Shown: in pieces, positions 6,418 through 13,835 of the stretch
Layout of the letters: the number at the start of each line of letters is the position of its first letter
How positions within the stretch are numbered: position 1 is the stretch's first letter
DNA from: RBG-16-66-20 sp049651845
Lineage (GTDB): Bacteria; Pseudomonadota; Gammaproteobacteria; Burkholderiales; SG8-39
Length of the DNA: 16,424 nucleotides
Direction: 5' to 3'
Assembly: GCA_049651845.1 (NCBI GenBank)
Contig: JBASCW010000122.1
Span: 1-16,424, forward strand
The notes under the pieces: model-generated
Databases searched by the model: none
Seen by the model: only the letters and a program-made list of their open reading frames with translations
What the model was told of the DNA's origin: nothing
Program-made: the position numbers and the translations under genes

Positions 6418-7412
6418 GCCAACTTCACCAGCTGCTTACCGAAGTTTTCGCCTTTGAGGAGGCCGATGAGTCCCTTCGGCGCGTTCTCGATCCCCTCCAA
6501 CACCGACTCGCGCGTCTTCAGCTTGCCCGCCGCAGCCAGGTCCTGCAGCGCCTTGTTGCCTTCGGGATAGCGCTCGAGCCAGTCGAACACGATCAGGCCC
6601 TGCACCTTGATGCGGTTGACCAGGATCGAGCGGAACATCTTCACGCCGTAGGGTTCGGTCGCGTTGTAGTCGGAGATCAGCCCGCAGACCGCGATGCGCG
6701 ACTTGACGTTCATCTGCGCGAGCACGGTGTCGAGGATCTTGCCGCCGACGTTCTCGAAATACGCGTCGATGCCCTTGGGGCACGCGGCCTTCAGGTCTTC
6801 CGCCAGGCGCCCGGCCTTGTAGTCAACGCAGGCGTCGAAGCCGAGCTCCTTCGTCACGTAATCGCACTTGGCCTTGCCGCCGGCGATGCCGACGGCGCGC
6901 GCGCCCCAGGCCTTGGCGAGCTGGCCGACCACGCTGCCCACCGCGCCCGAGGCGGCCGACACCACCACCGTCTCGCCGGCCCTGGGCGCGCAGATGTCTT
7001 TCATACCGAAGTACGCGGTGCGCCCCGGCATGCCGAGGCAGCCGAGGAAGTACGAGAGCGGCACCTTCGAGGCATCTACCTTGTTGAGCAGGTCGCCGTT
7101 CAGGCAGCAATAGAGCTGCCAGCCCGAAGGCGCGGTCACCTTGTCGCCCGGCTTGAATTCCGGGTGCTTCGACTCGAGCACTTCGCCGGCGGTCTCGCCG
7201 GTCATCACGTCGCCGACCTCGAGGCCCTTCACGTAGCTCTTCGCCTGCGACAGGCGCCCGCGCATGTACGGGTCGAGCGACAGCCAGAGGTTCTTCACCA
7301 GCACTTCGCCCTCCTTGGGCGCGGCTGCCGGCGATTCCACCAGCTTGAAGTTCTGCTCGGTGAGGGCTCCGGTCGGGAAGCTCGCGACGGTCCAGGCCTT
7401 GTTCTGCGGCAT
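6414..7412 (-). CDS. NADP-dependent MDR oxidoreductase, CurA/LTB4-dehydrogenase-like
   Basis: A 332-residue zinc-free medium-chain dehydrogenase/reductase. The N-terminal NLWLSLDPYMRGRLSQ (41-56) is diagnostic of the leukotriene B4 12-hydroxydehydrogenase / CurA (YncB) subgroup. The Rossmann glycine motif is in VSAASGAVGSVVGQLAK (151-167), and YFENVGGKILDTVL is also typical. Members reduce the C=C double bond of enones and enals with NADPH. It is the last gene of the ferredoxin-P450-acyl-CoA dehydrogenase operon, starting 3 nt after the small-chain dehydrogenase stop. Its likely job here is reducing an alpha,beta-unsaturated carbonyl intermediate. The substrate is not predictable. Confidence 0.9.
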   Translation of the reverse strand: MPQNKAWTVASFPTGALTEQNFKLVESPAAAPKEGEVLVKNLWLSLDPYMRGRLSQAKSYVKGLEVGDVMTGETAGEVLESKHPEFKPGDKVTAPSGWQLYCCLNGDLLNKVDASKVPLSYFLGCLGMPGRTAYFGMKDICAPRAGETVVVSAASGAVGSVVGQLAKAWGARAVGIAGGKAKCDYVTKELGFDACVDYKAGRLAEDLKAACPKGIDAYFENVGGKILDTVLAQMNVKSRIAVCGLISDYNATEPYGVKMFRSILVNRIKVQGLIVFDWLERYPEGNKALQDLAAAGKLKTRESVLEGIENAPKGLIGLLKGENFGKQLVKLA

Positions 7413-7415
7413 CCG

Positions 7416-8519
7416 TTACTTGTCCAGCGCCGCAAAGCGGGCGAGATGGTGGTCGGCGTCGCCGAACTGCTGCGCGATCATGGTGAGGCGCCGGAAGGTG
7501 TGGCTCACCTTGAGCTCCTCGCTCATGCCCATGCCGCCGTGCAGCTGGATCGCCTCCTGGCTGACCAGGCGCGCGTTGTCGGCGATCTTGATCTTCGCCG
7601 CCGACACCGCCTTGGCGCGGTCTCTTGCGTCGGTGTTGGCGTCGATCTTGCTGCAAGCAAGACACGCCATCGAGCGCGCCTGCTCGTGCGCGATGTACAT
7701 GTCGACCATGCGGTGCTGCAGCGCCTGGAAGGTGCCGATCGGCACGCCGAACTGCTTGCGCGTCTTCAGGTACTCGAGCGTGGTGTCGCAGGCGAACTTC
7801 ATCGCGCCCACGGCCTCCGCGCAGATGAGCGCGGTCGCAAAATCCGTCACCTCCTCGATGACCGCCAGCGCGTCGCTCTCGGCGCCGAGCAGTTCGCCTT
7901 TCGCCTTCGAGAACGAGAGATCTCCTGCGCGTTGCTCATCCAGAGTCACATAGGGCTTGACTCTTGCGGATTCTCTCTTGACCAGAAACAAGGACAAACC
8001 CTTGTCCGTTTTTGCGGAAACCACGAGCGTATCCGCAGCCGGCGCGCCGAGGACGACCACCTTCTCGCCGCCGATCTCCCAGCCGCCGCCCGCCTGCTTC
8101 GCTGTCGTCGCGACCTTGGCGAGGTTGTAGCGCGCGCCCTTTTCGGAGTGCGCGAACGCCATCCTCAGCTTGCCCTCGACGATCGCGGGCAGGATCGCTT
8201 TCTTCTGCGCGTCCGAGCCCGCGCGCGCGACCAGCTGACCGCCCATCAGCGTCGGCAGGTAGGGCTCGACCAGCAGCGCGTCGCCCGCGGCCTCCATCAC
8301 GCCCATCAGGTCCACAGCGCCGCCGCCGAAGCCGCCGTGATCGGGCGAGAACGGCAGCCCGGTGAGGCCCATCTCGGCGAGCTGCGCCCAGACCTGCGCG
8401 CTCCAGCCTTCCTTGGAGGCGACGATCTTCCTGCGCGACTCGAAATCGTATTCCTTGGAGAGGAAGCGCCGGACCGAATCGGCCAGCAGCTGCTGCTCTT
8501 CGTTGTAGTCGAAGTTCAT
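7416..8519 (-). CDS. Acyl-CoA dehydrogenase, small-chain partner (PimD-like)
   Basis: A 367-residue acyl-CoA dehydrogenase fold protein. The N-terminal helical domain begins MNFDYNEEQQLLADSVRRFL, and GLPFSPDHGGFGG (54-66) precedes the beta domain. C-terminal FAD/dimer elements are TRKQFGVPIG (253-262) and QLHGGMGMSEE (325-335). It ends in FGDADHHLARFAALDK where single-chain enzymes carry YEGT, so the MCAD-type catalytic Glu is absent. The helix-G position used by isovaleryl-CoA dehydrogenase also appears to be Ala. This fits the noncatalytic half of alpha2beta2 enzymes such as those of pimeloyl-CoA and steroid side-chain degradation. The gene lies 8 nt after the large chain, with a textbook GGAGG before ATG 8519. 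Confidence 0.9.
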   Translation of the reverse strand: MNFDYNEEQQLLADSVRRFLSKEYDFESRRKIVASKEGWSAQVWAQLAEMGLTGLPFSPDHGGFGGGAVDLMGVMEAAGDALLVEPYLPTLMGGQLVARAGSDAQKKAILPAIVEGKLRMAFAHSEKGARYNLAKVATTAKQAGGGWEIGGEKVVVLGAPAADTLVVSAKTDKGLSLFLVKRESARVKPYVTLDEQRAGDLSFSKAKGELLGAESDALAVIEEVTDFATALICAEAVGAMKFACDTTLEYLKTRKQFGVPIGTFQALQHRMVDMYIAHEQARSMACLACSKIDANTDARDRAKAVSAAKIKIADNARLVSQEAIQLHGGMGMSEELKVSHTFRRLTMIAQQFGDADHHLARFAALDK

Positions 8520-8527
8520 GTGTCCTC

Positions 8528-9715
8528 CTACAGCCCGAGCGTCATCTTGGAAATGATGTTGCGCTGGATCTCGTTCGAGCCCGCGTAGATCGTGGTCTTG
8601 CGGAAGTTGCAGTAGCGCGGCGCGAGGCCGGCGGTGAACTCGTCGAAATGCGGGTCGTTGGCGACCGACCTGAACGGCTGCGCGAGCGGCCCGACCGCCT
8701 GCATCGACAGCTCGGTGAGGCCCTGCTGGATCTCGGTGCCCTTGATCTTGAGCATGGAAACATCAGCGCCCGGCGGCTTGCCGCTGCGGCGCATCTGGTC
8801 CAGGAACCTCAGGTTGGTGATCTCCAGCGCCATCAGCTCGACTTCCAGGCGCGTGAGCTTGTCGCGGAAGCGCGCATCCTGGATCAACGGCTGGCCGTCG
8901 TCGCCGGGCTGCTTTGCCGCGAAATCCTTGAGCTTCGCGAGCTCGCGCTTGGAGGCGCCGATGCGGCCGGTGTTCATGCGCTCGTGTCCGAGCAGGTATT
9001 TCGCCACCGTCCAGCCCTTGCCTTCCTCGTAGATCAGGTTCTCTGCAGGCACTTTCACGTTGTCGAAGAACACCTCGTTCACCTCGTGCCCGAGGTCCAT
9101 GAGGATCAGCGGCCGCACGGTGATGCCGGGGGTCTTCATGTCGATGAGCAGGAACGAGATGCCTTCCTGGCGCTTGGACAGCGTCGAGTCGGTGCGCACC
9201 AGGCAGAAGATCCAGTCGGCAATGTGGCCCAGCGTGGTCCAGATCTTCTGGCCGTTGACGATGTAGTGGTCGCCCTGGCGTTCGGCTTTGGTCTTGAGGG
9301 ACGCGAGGTCCGAGCCCGAGCCCGGCTCGGAATAGCCCTGGCACCAGAAGTCGTCGCCGTTGTAGATGCGCGGCAGGAAGCGCTTCTTCTGCTCCGGGGT
9401 GCCGAAGCGCAGGATCACCGGGCCGCACATCGACAGGCCGAAGGGGATCAGCGGCGGCGTGCCCGCGAAGCCGCACTCCTCCTCGAAAATGTAGCGCTGC
9501 ACCACGTTCCAGTCGGTGCCGCCGAACTCCTTCGGCCAGGCGGGCGCCACCCAGCCCTTCTTGGCGAGGATGCGATGCCACCGCAGCAGGTCCTCGCGGC
9601 CGAGCTCCTCGTAGTTGGCGATCTTGTCGCGCAGGTCCTGCGGCAGGTTCTGCTTGATCCAGCCGCGAACCTCGTCGCGGAACGCCGATTCTTCCTGGGA
9701 GTAATTCAGGTCCAT
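8528..9715 (-). CDS. Acyl-CoA dehydrogenase, large-chain partner (PimC-like)
   Basis: A 395-residue flavoprotein that oxidises acyl-CoA to the 2-enoyl-CoA. The FAD/substrate segment CQGYSEPGSGSDLASLKT spans 125-142, followed by NGQKIWTTLGHIADW (154-168). The C-terminus carries YAGSNEIQRNIISKM (377-391), where the MCAD catalytic Glu of YEGT is Ala378. Glu245 in LLGHERMNTG aligns with the helix-G Glu of isovaleryl-CoA dehydrogenase and of heteromeric dehydrogenases, so it is the probable base. The overall string resembles pimeloyl-CoA dehydrogenase large subunits and actinobacterial FadE26-type chains. The start ATG 9715 has GGAGGG upstream. It follows the P450 gene after 69 nt and immediately precedes its small partner. 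Confidence 0.92.
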   Translation of the reverse strand: MDLNYSQEESAFRDEVRGWIKQNLPQDLRDKIANYEELGREDLLRWHRILAKKGWVAPAWPKEFGGTDWNVVQRYIFEEECGFAGTPPLIPFGLSMCGPVILRFGTPEQKKRFLPRIYNGDDFWCQGYSEPGSGSDLASLKTKAERQGDHYIVNGQKIWTTLGHIADWIFCLVRTDSTLSKRQEGISFLLIDMKTPGITVRPLILMDLGHEVNEVFFDNVKVPAENLIYEEGKGWTVAKYLLGHERMNTGRIGASKRELAKLKDFAAKQPGDDGQPLIQDARFRDKLTRLEVELMALEITNLRFLDQMRRSGKPPGADVSMLKIKGTEIQQGLTELSMQAVGPLAQPFRSVANDPHFDEFTAGLAPRYCNFRKTTIYAGSNEIQRNIISKMTLGL

Positions 9716-9759
9716 GGTTCCCTCCGGTGGGAAGCGAAAGTCTACTGCGCCCGAAGCCC

Positions 9760-9775
9760 GCCGGGGAGGCCCGGC
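9760..9775 (-). other. GC-rich hairpin between P450 and acyl-CoA dehydrogenase genes
   Basis: GCCGGG (9760-9765) and CCCGGC (9770-9775) form a 6-bp stem with a 4-nt loop in the 69-nt gap that separates the ferredoxin-P450 pair from the dehydrogenase genes. No T-run follows on the minus strand. It may modulate read-through or mRNA stability; it is not a clear terminator. Confidence 0.4.
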
Positions 9776-9784
9776 CGCGATGTT

Positions 9785-10990
9785 TCAAACGGCGGCGCGG
9801 GCGGGCCCCAATGCAAACGGCAGGCGGCGTGGCCCGCGCACAGTGCCCTCGGACCAGGTCACACGAGCGCCCTTCGCCAGCTCGAATTCAGGGAACCGCG
9901 ACAGCCACTCCTCGATCGCCACCGTCATCTCCATGCGCGCGAGGTTCGAGCCCAGGCAGCGGTGCCGGCCGAGCCCGAAGGCGGCATGCCGGTTCTCCAC
10001 GCGGTCGATGAGGACCTTGTCGGCATCGGCAAACATCGCAGGGTCGCGGTTTGCGGCGGGGAAGGACAGCAGCACCTGGCCCTTCTCCTTGAACGTGCAG
10101 CCGCCCACGGTCGTTTCCTTCACCACCTCGCGGGCCATCGTGACGGGCGCGTACGCCCGCAGGAACTCTTCGATCGCGGTCGGCATCAGCGCGGGCTCCT
10201 GCACGAGGCGCCGCCGGTCCTGCGGGTGCTGCGCGAGGTGCCACAGCGCCGCGCCGATGGCGCTCCAGGTGGTGTCGATGCCGGCGATCAGGATCAGGCG
10301 CAGCATGCCGAGCAGGTGCGGCGGCGTGAGCGGCTGGCCATCCATCTTTGCCGCGATCAGGAAGCTGATGAGGTCGTCGCCCGGCTTTGCCATGCGCGCC
10401 TCGACGTGGCCCTTGAAATACAGCGTCAATTCCTGCAGCGCCTGCATCGCCACGGCGGGATCCTTCGGCCCGATTTCGAGCACGCGGCGGATCCAGTCGC
10501 GGAAGCGGTCGCCGTCGGATTCGGGCAGTCCGAGCATGTGCACGATCACGCGCACCGGGATGTGCTGCGAGTACTGCAGCGCCGCGTCGCACTCCTTCGC
10601 CTCGCCGATCGCGTCCAGCAGCTCGCGGCACAGGCTGCGCGTGCGCGGCTCGAGCTTCGCCACGGCCTGCGGCGTGAAAGCCGGCAGCAGCACCTTGCGC
10701 GCCGGCGTGTGCTCGGGCGGGTCGGAGGTGATCGGCGGGTTCGGCACGATGTCGATCTTCTGCTCGCGCACGATCACGCGGCGCGAGGAGAAGTGCTCGC
10801 TGTCGTAGGCGATCTCGCGCACGTCGTCGTAGCGCGACGGAAAGTAGGCGCCGTCCTCGTAGCGCGCGCTGTGCGCCACCGGGCAGCGGGCGCGCAGCTC
10901 GTCCCAGATCGGGAACGGGTCCTCGACCCATTGCGGGCTGAAATGGTCCCAGTCGGTGGCCCAGTCCTTGACCGGCGCTCGTTCGCTCAT
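9785..10990 (-). CDS. Cytochrome P450 (bacterial class I type)
   Basis: A 401-residue soluble P450 monooxygenase, counted from the ATG at 10990. I chose this start because AGGGGA lies eight bases upstream and the protein begins MSERAPVKDW; an ATG at 11029 would overlap the ferredoxin by 26 nt. The I-helix oxygen-activation motif is AGIDTT (236-241). The K-helix ExxR is Glu275-Arg278 (EFLR). The heme loop FGLGRHRCLG places the cysteine ligand at 345. ITSDPPEHTPARKVLLPAF (87-105) is the usual C-helix region of soluble bacterial P450s. The electron donor is presumably the ferredoxin encoded 13 nt upstream. The CYP family is not identified. Linkage to heteromeric acyl-CoA dehydrogenase genes suggests hydroxylation within a catabolic route for a hydrophobic acid or terpenoid. 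Confidence 0.93.
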   Translation of the reverse strand: MSERAPVKDWATDWDHFSPQWVEDPFPIWDELRARCPVAHSARYEDGAYFPSRYDDVREIAYDSEHFSSRRVIVREQKIDIVPNPPITSDPPEHTPARKVLLPAFTPQAVAKLEPRTRSLCRELLDAIGEAKECDAALQYSQHIPVRVIVHMLGLPESDGDRFRDWIRRVLEIGPKDPAVAMQALQELTLYFKGHVEARMAKPGDDLISFLIAAKMDGQPLTPPHLLGMLRLILIAGIDTTWSAIGAALWHLAQHPQDRRRLVQEPALMPTAIEEFLRAYAPVTMAREVVKETTVGGCTFKEKGQVLLSFPAANRDPAMFADADKVLIDRVENRHAAFGLGRHRCLGSNLARMEMTVAIEEWLSRFPEFELAKGARVTWSEGTVRGPRRLPFALGPARAAV

Positions 10991-11003
10991 CGCGCGCTTC
11001 CCC

Positions 11004-11210
11004 TCATTCCTGCGTGAGGCGCACGGCATGCTCGGGGCAGTTCGCCACCGCGAGCTTCGCCTTCGCCTCGAGCGCCGCCGGCACCGTGCCGTCGCCCTTC
11101 ACGCGCGCGTTGCCCAGGTCATCGGCCTCGAACAACTCGGGCGCGATCGAGCAGCAGCGGTTGTGCCCCTGGCAAAGCTCGGCCTCTATGCGCACGCGCA
11201 TGGTTGCCAT
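11004..11210 (-). CDS. P450-type iron-sulfur ferredoxin (CxxHxxC variant)
   Basis: A 68-residue ferredoxin. The cluster-binding residues are in ELCQGHNRCCSIAPELF and ANCPEHAV: Cys13, His16 in place of the usual second Cys, Cys19 (Cys20 adjacent) and Cys58-Pro59. This CxxHxxC...CP layout is known from single-cluster ferredoxins that serve P450s, mostly binding [3Fe-4S]. The start ATG 11210 has GAGG a few bases upstream; MRVRIEAE from ATG 11201 is an alternative. It is the promoter-proximal gene of the operon and ends 13 nt before the P450 start, so it is the obvious electron carrier. No ferredoxin reductase is encoded in this window. Confidence 0.93.
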   Translation of the reverse strand: MATMRVRIEAELCQGHNRCCSIAPELFEADDLGNARVKGDGTVPAALEAKAKLAVANCPEHAVRLTQE

Positions 11211-11242
11211 CCGTGACCTCTCCCTCCCCTGAACTGGCCGAT

Positions 11243-11272
11243 AATGTAGAGAATTGCTTCATTCATCGTCAA
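11243..11272 (-). promoter_or_regulatory. Sigma70-like promoter for the ferredoxin-P450 operon
   Basis: On the minus strand TTGACG (11272-11267) and TACATT (11248-11243) are separated by 18 bp, matching -35 and -10 boxes at five and four of six positions. Predicted transcription starts near 11236, giving a leader of about 25 nt containing the GAGG ribosome-binding site. The -35 box touches the first base of the divergent GMC start codon. A GATAAT at 11240-11245 on the plus strand could be the -10 of the GMC gene, so the two promoters would overlap. Confidence 0.5.
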
Positions 11273-12846
11273 TGGATTTCGACTACGTCATCGTCGGCGG
11301 CGGCTCGGCGGGCTGCGCGCTCGCCGCGCGCCTCTCGGAGGACGCGTCGACGAACGTTTGTCTTGTGGAAGCGGGCGGCAGCGGGCGCTCGGTGCTCATC
11401 GACACGCCGATCCTGCTTGCGGTCACCGTGCCGCGCAAGATCCACAACTGGGCGCTCGAGACGACGCCGCAGGCGGGCCTCGCCGGGCGGCGCGGTTTCC
11501 AGCCGCGCGGCAAGGCGCTCGGCGGCTCGAGCGCCATCAACGCGATGGTGTACATGCGCGGCCACCCGCGCGACTACGACGACTGGGCCGCGGCCGGGAA
11601 TCCGGGCTGGGGCTGGGCCGACGTGCTGCCGATGTTCAAGCGCAGCGAGCACAACGAACGCGGCGCCGATACGTTCCACGGCACGGGCGGCCCGCTGAAT
11701 GTCGCGGAACTGCGCTCGCCGCACGCCGCGTCGCTCGCTTTCGTCGAAGCGGCGGTTCAGGCCGGGCATCCGCGCAATGCGGACTTCAATGGCGCGATGC
11801 AGGAAGGCGTGGGCCTCTACCAGGTCACGCAGAAGGACGGGCATCGCTGGAGCGCGGCGCGCGCCTACCTCGACGCCGCCGCGGACCGGCCCAATCTCAC
11901 GGTGGTGAGCGGCGCGCACGCGCTGCGCCTGCTGTTCGACGGCAAGGCATGCACCGGCGTCGAAACGACGCAAGGCGCGTTCCACGCGCGGCGCGAGACC
12001 GTCGTGGCCGCGGGCGCCTTCGGCTCGCCGCAACTGCTGCTCCTTTCGGGCATCGGGCCGCGCGACGAGCTGGCGCGGCACGGTATCGCGCTGCGACACG
12101 AATTGCCCGGCGTGGGACGGAACCTGCAGGACCATCCCGACTACGTGATCGGCTACCGCTCACCCGCGCCCGGGCTCCTCGGCCTGACGCCGCGCGGACT
12201 GATGAATCTGGTGGCGGGCATCGGGCCGTTCCGGCGCGAGACCAGGGGCATCCTCACCTCCAACATCGCCGAGGCGGGCGGCTTCCTCAAATCCAGCGCC
12301 GCGCTCGAGCGTCCCGACCTGCAGCTGCATTTCACGATCGGCCTGGTGGCCGACCACGGCCGCGACAAGACCCCGCGCTACGGCTTCAGCTGCCACGTCT
12401 GCGTGCTGCGGCCGAAGAGCCGCGGCAGCGTCGGCCTCGCCTCCGCCGATCCGCTCGCCGCGCCGCGCATCGACCCCGCCTTCCTCGCCCATGACGACGA
12501 TGCGAAGCTGCTGCTGCGCGGCGTGAAGATGACGCTCGACATCCTGCGGCGGCCCGCGCTTGCGGAATTTCGCGGCGCCAACGTGTTCGGCGAGGAAGGT
12601 CTCGCGGACGAGGCGCTCATGGACCTGGTACGGCGGCGCGCCGATACCGTCTACCACCCGGTGGGTACCTGCCGCATGGGCACGGATGCGCTGGCGGTGG
12701 TCGACCCGCAGCTGCGCGTCCGGGGCGTCGAGCGCCTGCGCGTGGCCGACGCCTCGATCATGCCGACGCTGATCGGCGGCAACACCAATGCGCCGGCGAT
12801 CATGATCGGCGAGAAGGCCGCGGCGCTGCTCTCGGCCGAGCGCTAG
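11272..12846 (+). CDS. GMC-family FAD-dependent alcohol/choline-type dehydrogenase
   Basis: A 524-residue flavoenzyme of the glucose-methanol-choline family. The ADP-binding motif is DYVIVGGGSAGC (4-15, GxGxxG), followed by VEAGG. The two GMC signatures are recognisable as RGKALGGSSAINAMVYMRG and GAFGSPQLLLLSGIGP. The catalytic pair is His462 (VYHPVGTCRMG) and Asn506 (NTNAPAIMIGEKAA), spaced 44 residues apart as in choline oxidase. Closest in style are BetA- or AlkJ-like alcohol dehydrogenases, which oxidise primary alcohols to aldehydes. ATG 11272 is chosen because homology begins there; a TTG at 11254 is possible. No good Shine-Dalgarno precedes it. The gene is divergent from the P450 operon and could oxidise the P450 product. 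Its stop overlaps the convergent reductase stop. Confidence 0.92.
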   Translation: MDFDYVIVGGGSAGCALAARLSEDASTNVCLVEAGGSGRSVLIDTPILLAVTVPRKIHNWALETTPQAGLAGRRGFQPRGKALGGSSAINAMVYMRGHPRDYDDWAAAGNPGWGWADVLPMFKRSEHNERGADTFHGTGGPLNVAELRSPHAASLAFVEAAVQAGHPRNADFNGAMQEGVGLYQVTQKDGHRWSAARAYLDAAADRPNLTVVSGAHALRLLFDGKACTGVETTQGAFHARRETVVAAGAFGSPQLLLLSGIGPRDELARHGIALRHELPGVGRNLQDHPDYVIGYRSPAPGLLGLTPRGLMNLVAGIGPFRRETRGILTSNIAEAGGFLKSSAALERPDLQLHFTIGLVADHGRDKTPRYGFSCHVCVLRPKSRGSVGLASADPLAAPRIDPAFLAHDDDAKLLLRGVKMTLDILRRPALAEFRGANVFGEEGLADEALMDLVRRRADTVYHPVGTCRMGTDALAVVDPQLRVRGVERLRVADASIMPTLIGGNTNAPAIMIGEKAAALLSAER

Positions 12847-13835
12847 CGCAGGGAGAAGTCCACCACCTGCCGGCCGCACACGCGCGCTTCTAGCAGGTCG
12901 TCGAACGCGCTCTCGAGTTCCTCGAAGCGGATGCGGCGCGCGATGCGCTCCAGGTGCCGCGGCTTGAGGTCCGTGGCCAGCCGGTGCCAGAGGAATTTCT
13001 TGCGCTCCATGGGGTTGTTCACGTTCACCCCCAGCAGGCGCACGCCGCGCAGGATGTAGGGCAGCACGCTGCCCTTGAACTCGTTGCCGCCCGCGTTGCC
13101 GAACGCGGCGATGACGCCGTCCCGGTGCAGCGTGCGCGCGAGCCAGGCGAGCTGCTCGCCGCCCACCGAGTCCACCGCACCCGCCCATTGCGGCTCCTCC
13201 AGCGGCCGCGCGCCGAACTGCATGCTCTTTCGATCGAGCACTTCGGCGGCGCCGAGCGCGCGCAGGTACTCGGCCTCCGCCATCTTGCCGGTGAGCGCGA
13301 CCACATGAAAACCCAGCTTCGAGAGCAAATCGATGGCGATGCTCGCCACGCCGCCGGTCGCGCCGTTCACCAGTACTTTGCCTTTCCCCGGCACGAGGCC
13401 GTTCAGCTGCATGAGGTCGACCGCCAGCGCCGCGGTGTGCCCGGCGACGCCGAGCGCGCTCGCCTCGAAGGGGGAGAGCCCCTGCGGCAGCGGGATCACC
13501 CAGTCAGCGGGGAAGCGGCCGAATTCCGCATAGCCGCCGTCGTGCTCGCCGCCCAGGCCGAAGCTGTGCACGATCACTTCGTCGCCCGCCTTGAAGCGTG
13601 AATCGGATGACGCCTCGACGGTGCCCGCGAGATCGATGCCCGCGACCAGCGGAAACTTCATCGCGATCTTCGCCTTGCCGCGCGCGGTGAGCGCGTCCTT
13701 GTAGTTGACGCTCGCGTATGCGATACGCACCACCACGTCGCCCGCGTCCAGCTCGGCGCGCGTCATGGTGTCGAAGCGCCCCACGCCGAACTTCTCGGCC
13801 GCGCTTTTCCCCTGGTGAACGCGGTAAGCCTTCAA
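12843..13835 (-). CDS. acuI: Acrylyl-CoA reductase-type MDR oxidoreductase (AcuI/YhdH family)
   Basis: A 330-residue zinc-free MDR reductase. Family hallmarks are SVNYKDALTARGK (42-54), AGIDLAGTVE (65-74), the cofactor glycine motif VNGATGGVASIA (156-167) and PQWAGAVDSVGG (215-226). These match YhdH/AcuI enzymes, which reduce acryloyl-CoA to propionyl-CoA with NADPH. The start is a TTG (13835-13833) overlapping the TGA of the upstream SDR as TTGA, and the protein begins (M)KAYRVHQGK like YhdH. It is the second gene of a two-gene operon, opposite the IclR-type regulator. Its true substrate may be another short 2-enoyl-CoA or enone. Confidence 0.88.
   Translation of the reverse strand: MKAYRVHQGKSAAEKFGVGRFDTMTRAELDAGDVVVRIAYASVNYKDALTARGKAKIAMKFPLVAGIDLAGTVEASSDSRFKAGDEVIVHSFGLGGEHDGGYAEFGRFPADWVIPLPQGLSPFEASALGVAGHTAALAVDLMQLNGLVPGKGKVLVNGATGGVASIAIDLLSKLGFHVVALTGKMAEAEYLRALGAAEVLDRKSMQFGARPLEEPQWAGAVDSVGGEQLAWLARTLHRDGVIAAFGNAGGNEFKGSVLPYILRGVRLLGVNVNNPMERKKFLWHRLATDLKPRHLERIARRIRFEELESAFDDLLEARVCGRQVVDFSLR

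Noticed and set aside
8648..11017. A 789-codon open frame on the plus strand, antisense to the P450 and acyl-CoA dehydrogenase genes
   Set aside because: Its translation is low-complexity (rich in Arg, His, Ala, Leu), matches no domain, and lies opposite genes with complete conserved motifs. It is a by-product of high third-position GC.
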